Positions 7,686 through 12,955 of a stretch of DNA of 12,955 bases are shown here, piece after piece. A program made the position numbers and the translations under genes. Under the pieces are notes generated by a model. The model saw only the letters and a program-made list of their open reading frames with translations. It searched no databases and had not been told where the DNA came from. How positions within the stretch are numbered: the first letter of the stretch is position 1; each line of letters starts with the position of its first letter. The stretch is from JALYRV01 sp035512575 (GTDB lineage: Bacteria; Acidobacteriota; Vicinamibacteria; Vicinamibacterales; SCN-69-37): contig DATKDT010000099.1 in the NCBI GenBank assembly GCA_035512575.1, positions 1-12,955 on the forward strand. The letters run 5' to 3'.

Positions 7686-9133
7686 CAGAACCACCTCGAG
7701 ATGGTGACTTTCTTGTCGGTGTAGAACTCGAACGCGTCGCGGCCGTGCACCTTCAGGTCGCCGAAGAAGCTGTCGCGCGCGCCGCCGAACGGGAAGTACG
7801 CCATCGGCGCGGCCACGCCGATGTTGACGCCCACCATCGACGCGGTGGCGCGATGCGCGAATTCGCGCGCCGCCTTGCCGCTCGACGTGAAGATGGACGT
7901 CGCGTTGGCGTTCGGGTGCGCGTACATCAGCTCGAACGCCTCATCCAGATTCTTCACCGGCGCCACGGTCGCCACCGGCCCGAAGATCTCCTCGTGGCCG
8001 ATGGCCATGCCGGGCCGCACGCCGTCGAACACCGTGGGCCCCACGAAGAAGCCGTCGCCCGGCACGCGCGCCTCGCGGCCGTCGACCAGCAGTGCCGCGC
8101 CCTCCTTCACGCCTTTCTCGACGTAGCCGAGCACCCGCTTCCGGTGCGCCGCGCTGATCACCGGGCCCATGTCGACGCCCGGCTCCATGCCGTCGCCAAC
8201 GCGAATATTCCTTGCCGCCTCGACGAGCCGCTCGCGCACGTCGCCGTGCGACTTGCCCACCGGCAGCAGCACGCTGCCCGCCAGGCACCGCTCGCCCGCG
8301 CATCCATAAAAGGACTCCGTGATGATCGGCATCGCCAGATCCATGTCGGCGTCGGGCATGACCACGATGAAGTTCTTGGCGCCGCCGAGGGCCTGCACGC
8401 GCTTGCCGGCGCGCGTGCCGCGCTCGTACACGGCCTTGGCCACCGGCGTGGATCCCACGAACGACACCGCGCGGATGCCGGGGTGGTCGCAGATCGCCTC
8501 CACCACGTCGCGCCCGCCGTGCACCATGTTCACGACGCCCGGCGGCAGATCGCACTGGTCGAGCAGATCGAAAATCATCTGCTGCGACAGCGGGACCTGT
8601 TCGGACGGCTTCAGCACGAAGGTGTTGCCGCAGACGATGGCGAAGGGGAGGAACCAGAGCGGCACCATCGCGGGAAAATTAAATGGTGCGATGGCGGCGG
8701 TGACGCCGAGCGGCTGCCGCATCACCTGGCAGTCGACGCCCGACGAGATGTTCTCGAGGCCGTAGCCCATCAGCATCGACGGCGCGCCGCAGGCGACCTC
8801 GACGCACTCGATGCCGCGCCGCACGCTGCCGCGCGACTCGTCGAGCGTCTTGCCGTGCTCGGTGGTGACCTGGCGGGCGATCGCCTCGGCGTGCTCTTCG
8901 AGCAGCGCCTTGAAGCGAAACATCGCGCGCGCGCGCACCACCGGCGGCGTCTCGCTCCAGGCGGGATAGGCGGCCGCGGCCGCTTTCACCGCGGCGTCGA
9001 CGTCGGTGCCGGTCGACATCGGCGTGCGCCCGATGACCGTGCCGCGCGCCGGATTGTGCACGTCGAGAAAGGATGAGGCCGACGAGGGCGTCCATACGCC
9101 CCCGATGTAATTCCTGAGCGGTTCGATCTGCAT
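7685..9133 (-). CDS. mmsA: CoA-acylating (methyl)malonate-semialdehyde dehydrogenase
   Basis: This 482-residue aldehyde dehydrogenase superfamily member oxidises malonate semialdehyde to acetyl-CoA + CO2, or methylmalonate semialdehyde to propionyl-CoA + CO2, with NAD+ and CoA. It shows the oxyanion Asn152 in APFNFPAMVP, Lys175 in FVLKPSEQVP, the FVGSTPVAK nucleotide-binding turn (225-233) and the nucleophile Cys283 in GCAGERCLAGS. QALGGAKNF (247-255) replaces the general-base Glu motif of ordinary aldehyde dehydrogenases, which is diagnostic of the MMSDH family. It is the first gene of the minus-strand operon. The usual MMSDH motif GQRCMA reads GERCLA here, a mild variation. ATG 9133 has no Shine-Dalgarno, and a promoter-like sequence lies about 10 nt upstream, suggesting a very short leader. 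The last step of pyrimidine breakdown is thus encoded first. Confidence 0.95.
   Translation of the reverse strand: MQIEPLRNYIGGVWTPSSASSFLDVHNPARGTVIGRTPMSTGTDVDAAVKAAAAAYPAWSETPPVVRARAMFRFKALLEEHAEAIARQVTTEHGKTLDESRGSVRRGIECVEVACGAPSMLMGYGLENISSGVDCQVMRQPLGVTAAIAPFNFPAMVPLWFLPFAIVCGNTFVLKPSEQVPLSQQMIFDLLDQCDLPPGVVNMVHGGRDVVEAICDHPGIRAVSFVGSTPVAKAVYERGTRAGKRVQALGGAKNFIVVMPDADMDLAMPIITESFYGCAGERCLAGSVLLPVGKSHGDVRERLVEAARNIRVGDGMEPGVDMGPVISAAHRKRVLGYVEKGVKEGAALLVDGREARVPGDGFFVGPTVFDGVRPGMAIGHEEIFGPVATVAPVKNLDEAFELMYAHPNANATSIFTSSGKAAREFAHRATASMVGVNIGVAAPMAYFPFGGARDSFFGDLKVHGRDAFEFYTDKKVTISRWF
7691..7697 (-). promoter_or_regulatory. ribosome binding site fixing the beta-ureidopropionase start
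   Basis: The minus strand reads GAGGTGG followed by five bases and ATG at 7685. The site is inside the last codons of mmsA. It rules in ATG 7685 over the upstream in-frame GTG at 7694, which overlaps the site itself. Together with the TGATG overlap this indicates translational coupling. Confidence 0.7.
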
Positions 9134-9143
9134 GCTGGCGAGA

Positions 9144-9171
9144 ACTATACGACGAGTTGTGTTACCGTCAC
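9144..9171 (-). promoter_or_regulatory. candidate sigma70-type promoter for the mmsA operon, near-leaderless
   Basis: On the minus strand GTGACG (complement of 9166-9171) and TATAGT (complement of 9144-9149) are separated by 16 bp, matching the -35/-10 consensus at 4/6 and 5/6. The -10 ends 10 nt before the mmsA ATG, so transcription would start within a few bases of the ATG. This agrees with the absence of a ribosome binding site. It was found by eye in GC-rich DNA and has not been tested. Confidence 0.4.
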
Positions 9172-9198
9172 CCCTTTACGAGGCGCTCGCTGATGCTC

Positions 9199-9305
9199 GG
9201 GGCGGTGTCCGGTGTTCCTCAGCGCCGCCGAGGCGAGTCGGGCCAAAGAGCGGTCCCTCCGACGTCTTTTTAACGGCGTCGCTGATGAACACCGGACACG
9301 GCCCC
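9199..9305. repeat. 107-bp inverted-repeat element (REP/MITE-like) in the mmsA-preA divergent spacer
   Basis: Left arm 9199-9230 and right arm 9274-9305 are reverse complements at 29 of 32 positions, including a perfect 13-nt core GTGTCCGGTGTTC / GAACACCGGACAC (9205-9217 and 9287-9299). The ends are GGGGC and GCCCC. The 43-nt interior holds a smaller hairpin (GTCGG 9237-9241 with CCGAC 9259-9263) followed by GTCTTTTT, which looks like an intrinsic terminator on the + strand. No transposase is present. It could be a non-autonomous repeat, a bidirectional terminator insulating the divergent operons, or an attenuator in a preA leader. The arrangement alone does not decide. Confidence 0.8.
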
Positions 9306-9318
9306 TGCGCTTGACAGC

Positions 9319-9439
9319 GAGCGCGGCCGGATGCGCGGTGTTTGCGACGGCCGACTTCGGAGGCCAGGCTTTCCAGTAATCCGTTATTGCCTGGCCGACA
9401 GGAGGCCGGAGCAAATACCGCGCGTCCGAGCCAGCGAGC
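9319..9439 (+). promoter_or_regulatory. candidate structured RNA element (long imperfect hairpin) upstream of preA
   Basis: Read as + strand RNA, 9328-9345 pairs with 9411-9428 over 18 consecutive positions, the only non-Watson-Crick pairs being two G-U wobbles (9340/9416 and 9332/9424). The helix continues inward through a tandem G-A pair (9346-9347/9409-9410), five pairs CGGCC/GGCCG (9348-9352/9404-9408), a second tandem G-A (9353-9354/9402-9403), a short irregular stem, and eight pairs GGCCAGGC/GCCTGGCC (9362-9369/9389-9396). It ends in a small AGUAA/UUAUU stem closed by a UCCG tetraloop (9380-9383). Outward, 9322-9327 pairs with 9430-9436 around single-base bulges. The preA start lies about 46 nt downstream. 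It matches no RNA family I can name with confidence. Confidence 0.5.
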
Positions 9440-9473
9440 TCGAGCAGCCAAGCGCCGAGCATCAGGGCCGGTC

Positions 9474-9480
9474 GGGAGGA
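9474..9480 (+). promoter_or_regulatory. ribosome binding site fixing the preA start
   Basis: GGGAGGA lies five bases before ATG 9486. This near-ideal Shine-Dalgarno selects ATG 9486 over the in-frame upstream starts, the earliest at 9342, which fall inside the structured spacer. Confidence 0.8.
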
Positions 9481-9485
9481 CTCTA

Positions 9486-10589
9486 ATGGGAACACTGTCG
9501 GTCACGTTCACGGGGCTGAAGTTCCAGAACCCGTTCCTGCTCTCGTCGGCGCCGCCGACCGAGTCGGACGCGAACATCATGCGCGCCTTCGACGCCGGCT
9601 GGGGCGGTGTCGTCACCAAGACGATCGGCCTGCACCCGGTCGTCAACGTCAAGGGTCCGAAGACCAAGTTCCTGCGGGCCGATCCCGCTACCGGACACCT
9701 CAGCATGCAGAAACGCGCGGGCAGCGCGCTGCACTCGTCATGGAACTGGGAGCTCATCTCCGACAAGCCGCTCGACTGGTGGATTCCGAAGATCGCCGGC
9801 ATCAAGAAACAGTATCCCGGCCACATCCTCGTCGCGTCGATCATGGCCGGGTCGGGCAGCGACACCGAGCTCGCCCACTGGCAGACGCTCGCGAAGGCCT
9901 GTCAGGCCGAGGGCGCCGACGCACTCGAGCTGAATCTCTCGTGCCCGCACATGGACCGCAAGGACATGGGCTCGAACCTGGGCAAGGACCAGGCGCAGAT
10001 CTCGATCGTCACGCAGGTCGTCAAGGAAGTCGCCACCGTGCCGGTCTGGTCGAAGCTCACGCCCTCCACCACCGACATCGTCGTCGAAGCCAGCGCGGCA
10101 TTTCTGGGCGGCGCCGATGCGGTCGTGTCGTCGAACACCTTCCCGTCGCTGCCAATCATCGATCCGGCGACGCTGGAGTTCGAGATGAACGTCGAGGGTT
10201 ACGTCTCGAGCGGCGGGCTGGGCGGCCCGGCGATTCTGCCGCAGTCGCTCGCCAAGATGGCGCAGCTGACGAAAGCGTTCCCCGAGCGTGAGTTCTCGGG
10301 CATCGGCGGCGTCACCGACTTCACGCAGGCGCTGTCGTACTTCATGCTGGGCTGCGGCACGGTGCAGGTGTGCACCGCCGCGATGCTCGATCACGCGATT
10401 GGCCCGAACGTGATCAAGGCGCTGACGAGCGGGCTCGGCGAGTTCCTCGACAAGCACGCCGACAAGGGCTGGACGTCGGTCGAGGACTTCCGAGGCAGCC
10501 GCCGCGACCGCGTCGTCGCGCACTCGCAGATCAAGCGGCCGGACGAGAAGGAGTACCACGGAGGGCACGAAGCAGAGGTCGGCGCCTAA
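9486..10589 (+). CDS. preA: PreA-type dihydropyrimidine dehydrogenase catalytic subunit lacking the ferredoxin domain
   Basis: A TIM-barrel FMN protein of 367 residues that would reduce uracil or thymine to the 5,6-dihydro form. Matches to the DPD/PreA fold are NPFLLSSAPPTES (15-27), AGWGGVVTKTIG (37-48), LELNLSCPH (147-155), KLTPSTTDIV (190-199), SSNTF (215-219), SGIGGVTDF (271-279) and GTVQVCTAAM (291-300). By eye, the pyrimidine-contact residues known in mammalian DPD are all present: Asn87 and Glu89 (NWELIS), Asn150, Asn217 and Thr218. This favours dihydropyrimidine over dihydroorotate chemistry. E. coli PreA (about 411 residues) ends in a two-cluster 4Fe-4S domain. Here the chain ends at the AHSQIKRPDEK region plus a short Gly/Glu/His tail, with no CxxCxxC motif. 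No preT is in the window, so its electron donor is unknown. It forms a two-gene unit with the permease. Confidence 0.88.
   Translation: MGTLSVTFTGLKFQNPFLLSSAPPTESDANIMRAFDAGWGGVVTKTIGLHPVVNVKGPKTKFLRADPATGHLSMQKRAGSALHSSWNWELISDKPLDWWIPKIAGIKKQYPGHILVASIMAGSGSDTELAHWQTLAKACQAEGADALELNLSCPHMDRKDMGSNLGKDQAQISIVTQVVKEVATVPVWSKLTPSTTDIVVEASAAFLGGADAVVSSNTFPSLPIIDPATLEFEMNVEGYVSSGGLGGPAILPQSLAKMAQLTKAFPEREFSGIGGVTDFTQALSYFMLGCGTVQVCTAAMLDHAIGPNVIKALTSGLGEFLDKHADKGWTSVEDFRGSRRDRVVAHSQIKRPDEKEYHGGHEAEVGA
10554..10577. repeat. CACGGAGGG-like short repeat forming the preA 3' end
   Basis: The sequence TACCACGGAGGGCACGAAG, continuing to GCAGAG, has the look of the short CACGGAG-type tandem motifs found in spacers of many GC-rich bacteria. 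Here it encodes the last PreA residues (YHGGHEAEV). Only about two degenerate units are present, so this is tentative. Confidence 0.35.
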
Positions 10590-10591
10590 AC

Positions 10592-12118
10592 ATGGTGACC
10601 GTGGAAACTTCGAACTCCGAACTCCACTCCAGCCCGCTCTGGAACCCCGACCTCGCGCCGACCGCGCTGTCGCAGCGCACCTGGACCACGTACAACATCG
10701 CCGCGCTCTGGATCGGCATGAGCGTGGTCATCACCACCTACACGCTCGCGTCGGGCCTGATGCAGCAGGGCATGACGTGGGCGCAGGCGCTGGTCACCAT
10801 CCTCCTCGGCAACCTCATCGTCCTCATCCCGATGGTGCTCAACGCGCACGCGGGCACGAAGTACGGCGTGTCGTTCCCCGTGCTGTGCCGCGCGAGCTTC
10901 GGCGTCAGGGGCGCGAACGTGCCGGCAACGCTGCGCGCGATCGTGGCGTGCGGCTGGTTCGGCATCCAGACCTGGATTGGCGGACTCGCACTCAATGCGC
11001 TGCTCACCGCGGCGTGGCCGGCGTGGGGCGGCATTGCGGGCGGCATCTGGATCTCGTTCGCGGCGTTCTGGCTGATTCAGGTCGCCATCATCCTGCGCGG
11101 GCTGGAAGGCATCCGCTGGCTCGAGAGCGCGGCGGCGCCGCTGCTGCTCGGCGCCGGCCTGCTGCTGCTCTGGTGGGGCGTCAGCAACGGCGGCGGCCTC
11201 GGCAACGTCCTGCGCGAGTCGTCTCGCTTGCAGCAGGGCTCGACGCCGTTCTGGACGCTCTTCCCCGCCGCGCTGACTGCGAACGTCGGCTACTGGGCGA
11301 CGCTCAGCCTCAACATCCCCGACTTCACGCGCTATGCGAAAAGCCAGCGCTCGCAGGTGCTCGGCCAGGCGCTCGGCCTGCCGCTCACGATGGCGGGCTT
11401 TGCGTTCATCGGTGTCGCGGTGACGAGCGCGACAATCGTCGTGTTCGGCGAGGCGGTGTGGGATCCGGTGGTGCTGATTGCGCGCATCGGATCGCCGGCG
11501 GTAATTATCTTCGGCGCGCTGATCGTCATCGCCGCGCAGATCACGACGAACATGGCGGCCAACGTCGTCTCGCCCGCGAACGACTTCTCGAGCCTCGCGC
11601 CGAAGCGCGTGAGCTATCTGACCGGCGCGATGATTACAGCGGTGATCGGCATCCTGATGATGCCGTGGAAGCTGTATGCGGACGCCTCGGCGTACATCTT
11701 CACGTGGCTGATCGGCTATTCGAGCCTGATGGGCGCGATTGGCGGCATCCTGATTGCCGACTACTGGGCGCTGCGGCGCCGCGAGCTGTCGGTGCCCGAC
11801 CTGTTCGCCGTCGAGGGCCGCTACACCTACACCCGCGGCATCAACATGCGGGCGATGACCGCGCTCGTCCTCGCGATCCTTCCCGTCACGCCCGGCTTCC
11901 TGCGCGCGGCCATGACGCCCGGCGGCGTGGTCGCCAGTCCCAACATCTTCGACACGCTCTACACGTACGCCTGGTTCGTGACATTCGGAATCAGCTTTGC
12001 GGTGTATCTGCTGCTGATGCGGCGAACCTCGGCAAGCCTGATCGGCTCGCTGGAGCACAAGCTCAGGATCCAAGGCGAGGTTCAGTCAACCGGCGGGCAG
12101 TGGACCGCCGATCGCTAA
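10592..12118 (+). CDS. NCS1-family nucleobase (uracil/thymine/hydantoin-type) permease
   Basis: This 508-residue integral membrane protein has about twelve hydrophobic segments and belongs to the nucleobase:cation symporter-1 family (fold of Mhp1). The signature N-terminus WNPDLAPTALSQRTWTTYNIAALWIGM (17-43), GWFGIQTWIGG (121-131, equivalent to the Mhp1 Trp117/Gln121 substrate helix, here Trp122/Gln126), NVGYWATLSLNIPDFTRYA (231-249, Trp235 equivalent to Mhp1 Trp220) and TTNMAANVVSPANDFSSLAPK (318-338) are all clear. NCS1 members carry uracil, thymine, allantoin, hydantoins, cytosine or purines, usually with Na+ or H+. Linkage to preA makes uracil/thymine uptake the best guess. ATG 10592 lies 2 nt after the preA stop, so translation is probably coupled. 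AGAGG 13 nt upstream is a poorly spaced ribosome binding site. The first ~15 residues include two tandem CGAACTC heptamers at DNA level. Confidence 0.93.
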   Translation: MVTVETSNSELHSSPLWNPDLAPTALSQRTWTTYNIAALWIGMSVVITTYTLASGLMQQGMTWAQALVTILLGNLIVLIPMVLNAHAGTKYGVSFPVLCRASFGVRGANVPATLRAIVACGWFGIQTWIGGLALNALLTAAWPAWGGIAGGIWISFAAFWLIQVAIILRGLEGIRWLESAAAPLLLGAGLLLLWWGVSNGGGLGNVLRESSRLQQGSTPFWTLFPAALTANVGYWATLSLNIPDFTRYAKSQRSQVLGQALGLPLTMAGFAFIGVAVTSATIVVFGEAVWDPVVLIARIGSPAVIIFGALIVIAAQITTNMAANVVSPANDFSSLAPKRVSYLTGAMITAVIGILMMPWKLYADASAYIFTWLIGYSSLMGAIGGILIADYWALRRRELSVPDLFAVEGRYTYTRGINMRAMTALVLAILPVTPGFLRAAMTPGGVVASPNIFDTLYTYAWFVTFGISFAVYLLLMRRTSASLIGSLEHKLRIQGEVQSTGGQWTADR

Positions 12119-12160
12119 CAGGCGCGGTGCGGCAGATTCTGCAACAGCAGCCGGCGCCGC

Positions 12161-12191
12161 GTAGGCGGCAACCGGCTCTCCGGGCGCCTAC
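12161..12191. terminator. stem-loop between the convergent permease and exported-protein genes
   Basis: GTAGGCG (12161-12167) pairs with CGCCTAC (12185-12191). An inner CCGG/CCGG stem (12172-12175/12180-12183) is closed by a CTCT loop. It sits between two convergent stops and overlaps the minus-strand TAG. It lacks a T-tract on either strand, so if it terminates transcription it is not a classical intrinsic terminator. The rest of the 69-nt spacer shows nothing recognisable. Confidence 0.4.
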
Positions 12192-12793
12192 GAAAACTTC
12201 TGCGGGAACTGCTTCACAATGGCGCCGGCGATCGCGTCGGACATCATGAGGATGTGCTCATAGACCTTGTCGTACGCCCGGATGTCCCCTTCCCAGTCCT
12301 TGTTCAGCCGCGCCACCACTTCCGCCGTCGTCGTCGACAGGTGCATCTTCATCATGTCGGCCACGGCCGCGCGAGGCAGGTGCGGGTTGGCCTTGCTCAG
12401 AAAGTCGGCGATGTCGTTGCCGTTCTTTTGCCATCGGGCGTCGGCCGCGCCCAGCGCCGCCTTGTCGCCGCCCTTCGCGGCGTTCACGACATCCACCGCA
12501 ATCGTGATGTGTTCCTTCAGCAGCCGCGTGAGCTCCGTGCCGGCGGGCGCGCCGTAATACGCGGCCACCGCGTTGCCGATGTCTTCCTGGTTCTTCATCA
12601 ACCGGTTGGCGGACGCCTTCGCGCCAGGCGCGCCGGCAAGCGCCGCGACGACGTAGTCGCGCGTCCAGACGACGTGATCGGTCCACAGCTTGCGCATGTC
12701 CTGTTTGAGCGTGGCGGCGGCAGCCGGCTGCTGCGCGTGCGCGAGCGCCGGCAACGCGAGCGTGACGACGAGCGCGGTAACAAACCTCTTCAT
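12188..12793 (-). CDS. exported helical protein with threefold internal repeat, function unknown
   Basis: A 201-residue protein with a signal peptide MKRFVTALVV TLALPALAHA and a predicted cut before QQ at residue 21, so it is probably periplasmic. The mature part is alpha-helical. It resolves into three ~55-residue units (36-90, 91-146, 147-201), each opening with a two-hydrophobic-x-x-His pattern (LWTDH, LLKEH, MMKMH). The first two units also share KNxxDI about 28 residues after the His. I do not recognise a characterised function. Similar-looking proteins, from memory, are sometimes labelled glycosyltransferase, but nothing here supports that. ATG 12793 is chosen over the longer frame to 12895 because it begins a clean signal peptide and has AAAGGA six bases upstream. 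It is convergent with the permease and has its own upstream region. Confidence 0.8.
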   Translation of the reverse strand: MKRFVTALVVTLALPALAHAQQPAAAATLKQDMRKLWTDHVVWTRDYVVAALAGAPGAKASANRLMKNQEDIGNAVAAYYGAPAGTELTRLLKEHITIAVDVVNAAKGGDKAALGAADARWQKNGNDIADFLSKANPHLPRAAVADMMKMHLSTTTAEVVARLNKDWEGDIRAYDKVYEHILMMSDAIAGAIVKQFPQKFS

Positions 12794-12799
12794 TGCATG

Positions 12800-12805
12800 T
12801 CCTTT
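12800..12805 (-). promoter_or_regulatory. ribosome binding site of the exported-protein gene
   Basis: AAAGGA on the minus strand, six bases before ATG 12793. It selects this start over the in-frame extension to 12895, which runs into the terminator hairpin. Confidence 0.7.
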
Positions 12806-12878
12806 CAACTGGCGCTCGGGAAGAGCACAACCAATTGGATGCACGAGAGGGGCCACGCGTTCCGCGCGCACGAAAACA

Positions 12879-12911
12879 AAAGGCCGGCAGCGCATGAGCG
12901 CTCCGGCCTTT
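12879..12911. terminator. bidirectional intrinsic terminator hairpin
   Basis: AAAGGCCGG (12879-12887) pairs perfectly with CCGGCCTTT (12903-12911). One bulged C (12888) is followed by AGCGC/GCGCT (12889-12893/12898-12902) closed by an ATGA loop. On the minus strand the stem is followed by TTTTGTTTTC, a good U-tract. On the + strand only CTTT runs follow. It most likely ends a minus-strand gene lying to the right of the window and insulates the exported-protein gene. Confidence 0.8.
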
Positions 12912-12955
12912 CGTCTTTCGTCGTCGTTCTTTCGTCTTTCGTCTTCAGTCTTGAG
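12908..12955. repeat. CTTTCGT heptamer array (continues past right edge)
   Basis: The unit CTTTCGT occurs at 12908, 12915, 12929 and 12936, with a degenerate CGTCGTT between the pairs, then CTTCAGT and CTTGAG. All are in one unbroken 7-nt register to the window end. The first unit overlaps the terminator stem. No open reading frame or promoter is apparent in it. Confidence 0.8.

Noticed and set aside
9311..9339. TTGACA at 9311 as the -35 of a preA promoter
   Set aside because: No -10-like hexamer lies 15-19 bp downstream; the sequence there is CGCGGT/GCGGTG. It also falls at the base of the predicted hairpin.
9342..9485. 48-residue N-terminal extension of PreA
   Set aside because: The extension lies inside the hairpin region and has no family similarity. 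GGGAGGA five bases before ATG 9486 fixes the start.
9966..9986. Leu165 where mammalian DPD has its active-loop Cys671, as evidence of an inactive enzyme
   Set aside because: From memory, E. coli PreA also lacks Cys at this position (GSDVGQ) and is active, so this appears to be a bacterial PreA feature and not a loss.
10370..10591. Upstream extension of the permease frame
   Set aside because: It is the +1 shadow of the preA 3' end, arginine-rich and unlike NCS1 proteins.

Overview
The window is GC-rich and almost entirely coding. It carries nine complete protein genes, one partial gene at the left edge, and short but unusually structured spacers. No rRNA, tRNA, CRISPR array, transposase or transcription factor gene was seen. 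The gene content, lipoprotein-type TPR proteins, frequent GTG starts and heptamer-repeat spacers suggest a soil-type Acidobacteriota (Vicinamibacteria-like) bacterium. That placement is inference; no phylogenetic marker in the window settles it.

Layout. Left block, + strand: the C-terminal end of a helical, TPR-like protein, a 512-residue TPR lipoprotein, and truA (tRNA pseudouridine synthase). truA runs tail-to-tail into, and overlaps by 67 bp, a minus-strand SAM methyltransferase gene. Centre block, - strand, read right to left from 9133: a (methyl)malonate-semialdehyde dehydrogenase gene, a beta-ureidopropionase gene, a dihydropyrimidinase gene, a class III aminotransferase gene, pdxH and the methyltransferase gene. 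The first three are translationally coupled (TGATG and GTGA overlaps). Right block, + strand, divergent from mmsA: a preA-type dihydropyrimidine dehydrogenase catalytic subunit and an NCS1-family nucleobase permease, 2 nt apart. A small exported helical protein gene lies convergent to the permease on the - strand.

Function. Together the two divergent units encode nearly all of reductive pyrimidine catabolism: uptake (NCS1), uracil or thymine to the dihydropyrimidine (PreA), ring opening (dihydropyrimidinase), release of beta-alanine or beta-aminoisobutyrate plus NH3 and CO2 (beta-ureidopropionase), transamination to the semialdehyde, and oxidation to acetyl-CoA or propionyl-CoA (MmsA). PdxH makes the PLP that the aminotransferase needs. 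The piece that is missing is the electron input. This PreA stops where the C-terminal 4Fe-4S domain of E. coli PreA begins, and no PreT-like flavoprotein is in the window.

Non-coding. The 352-bp divergent spacer (9134-9485) holds a possible near-leaderless mmsA promoter, a 107-bp inverted-repeat element with 32-nt arms, and a second, independent long hairpin (about 9319-9439). The second hairpin has G-U wobbles on the + strand, tandem G-A mismatches and a UCCG tetraloop, which makes it a strong candidate for a structured RNA leader of preA. Three other spacers, and the preA/permease junction, are built from 7-8 nt tandem units of different sequence.
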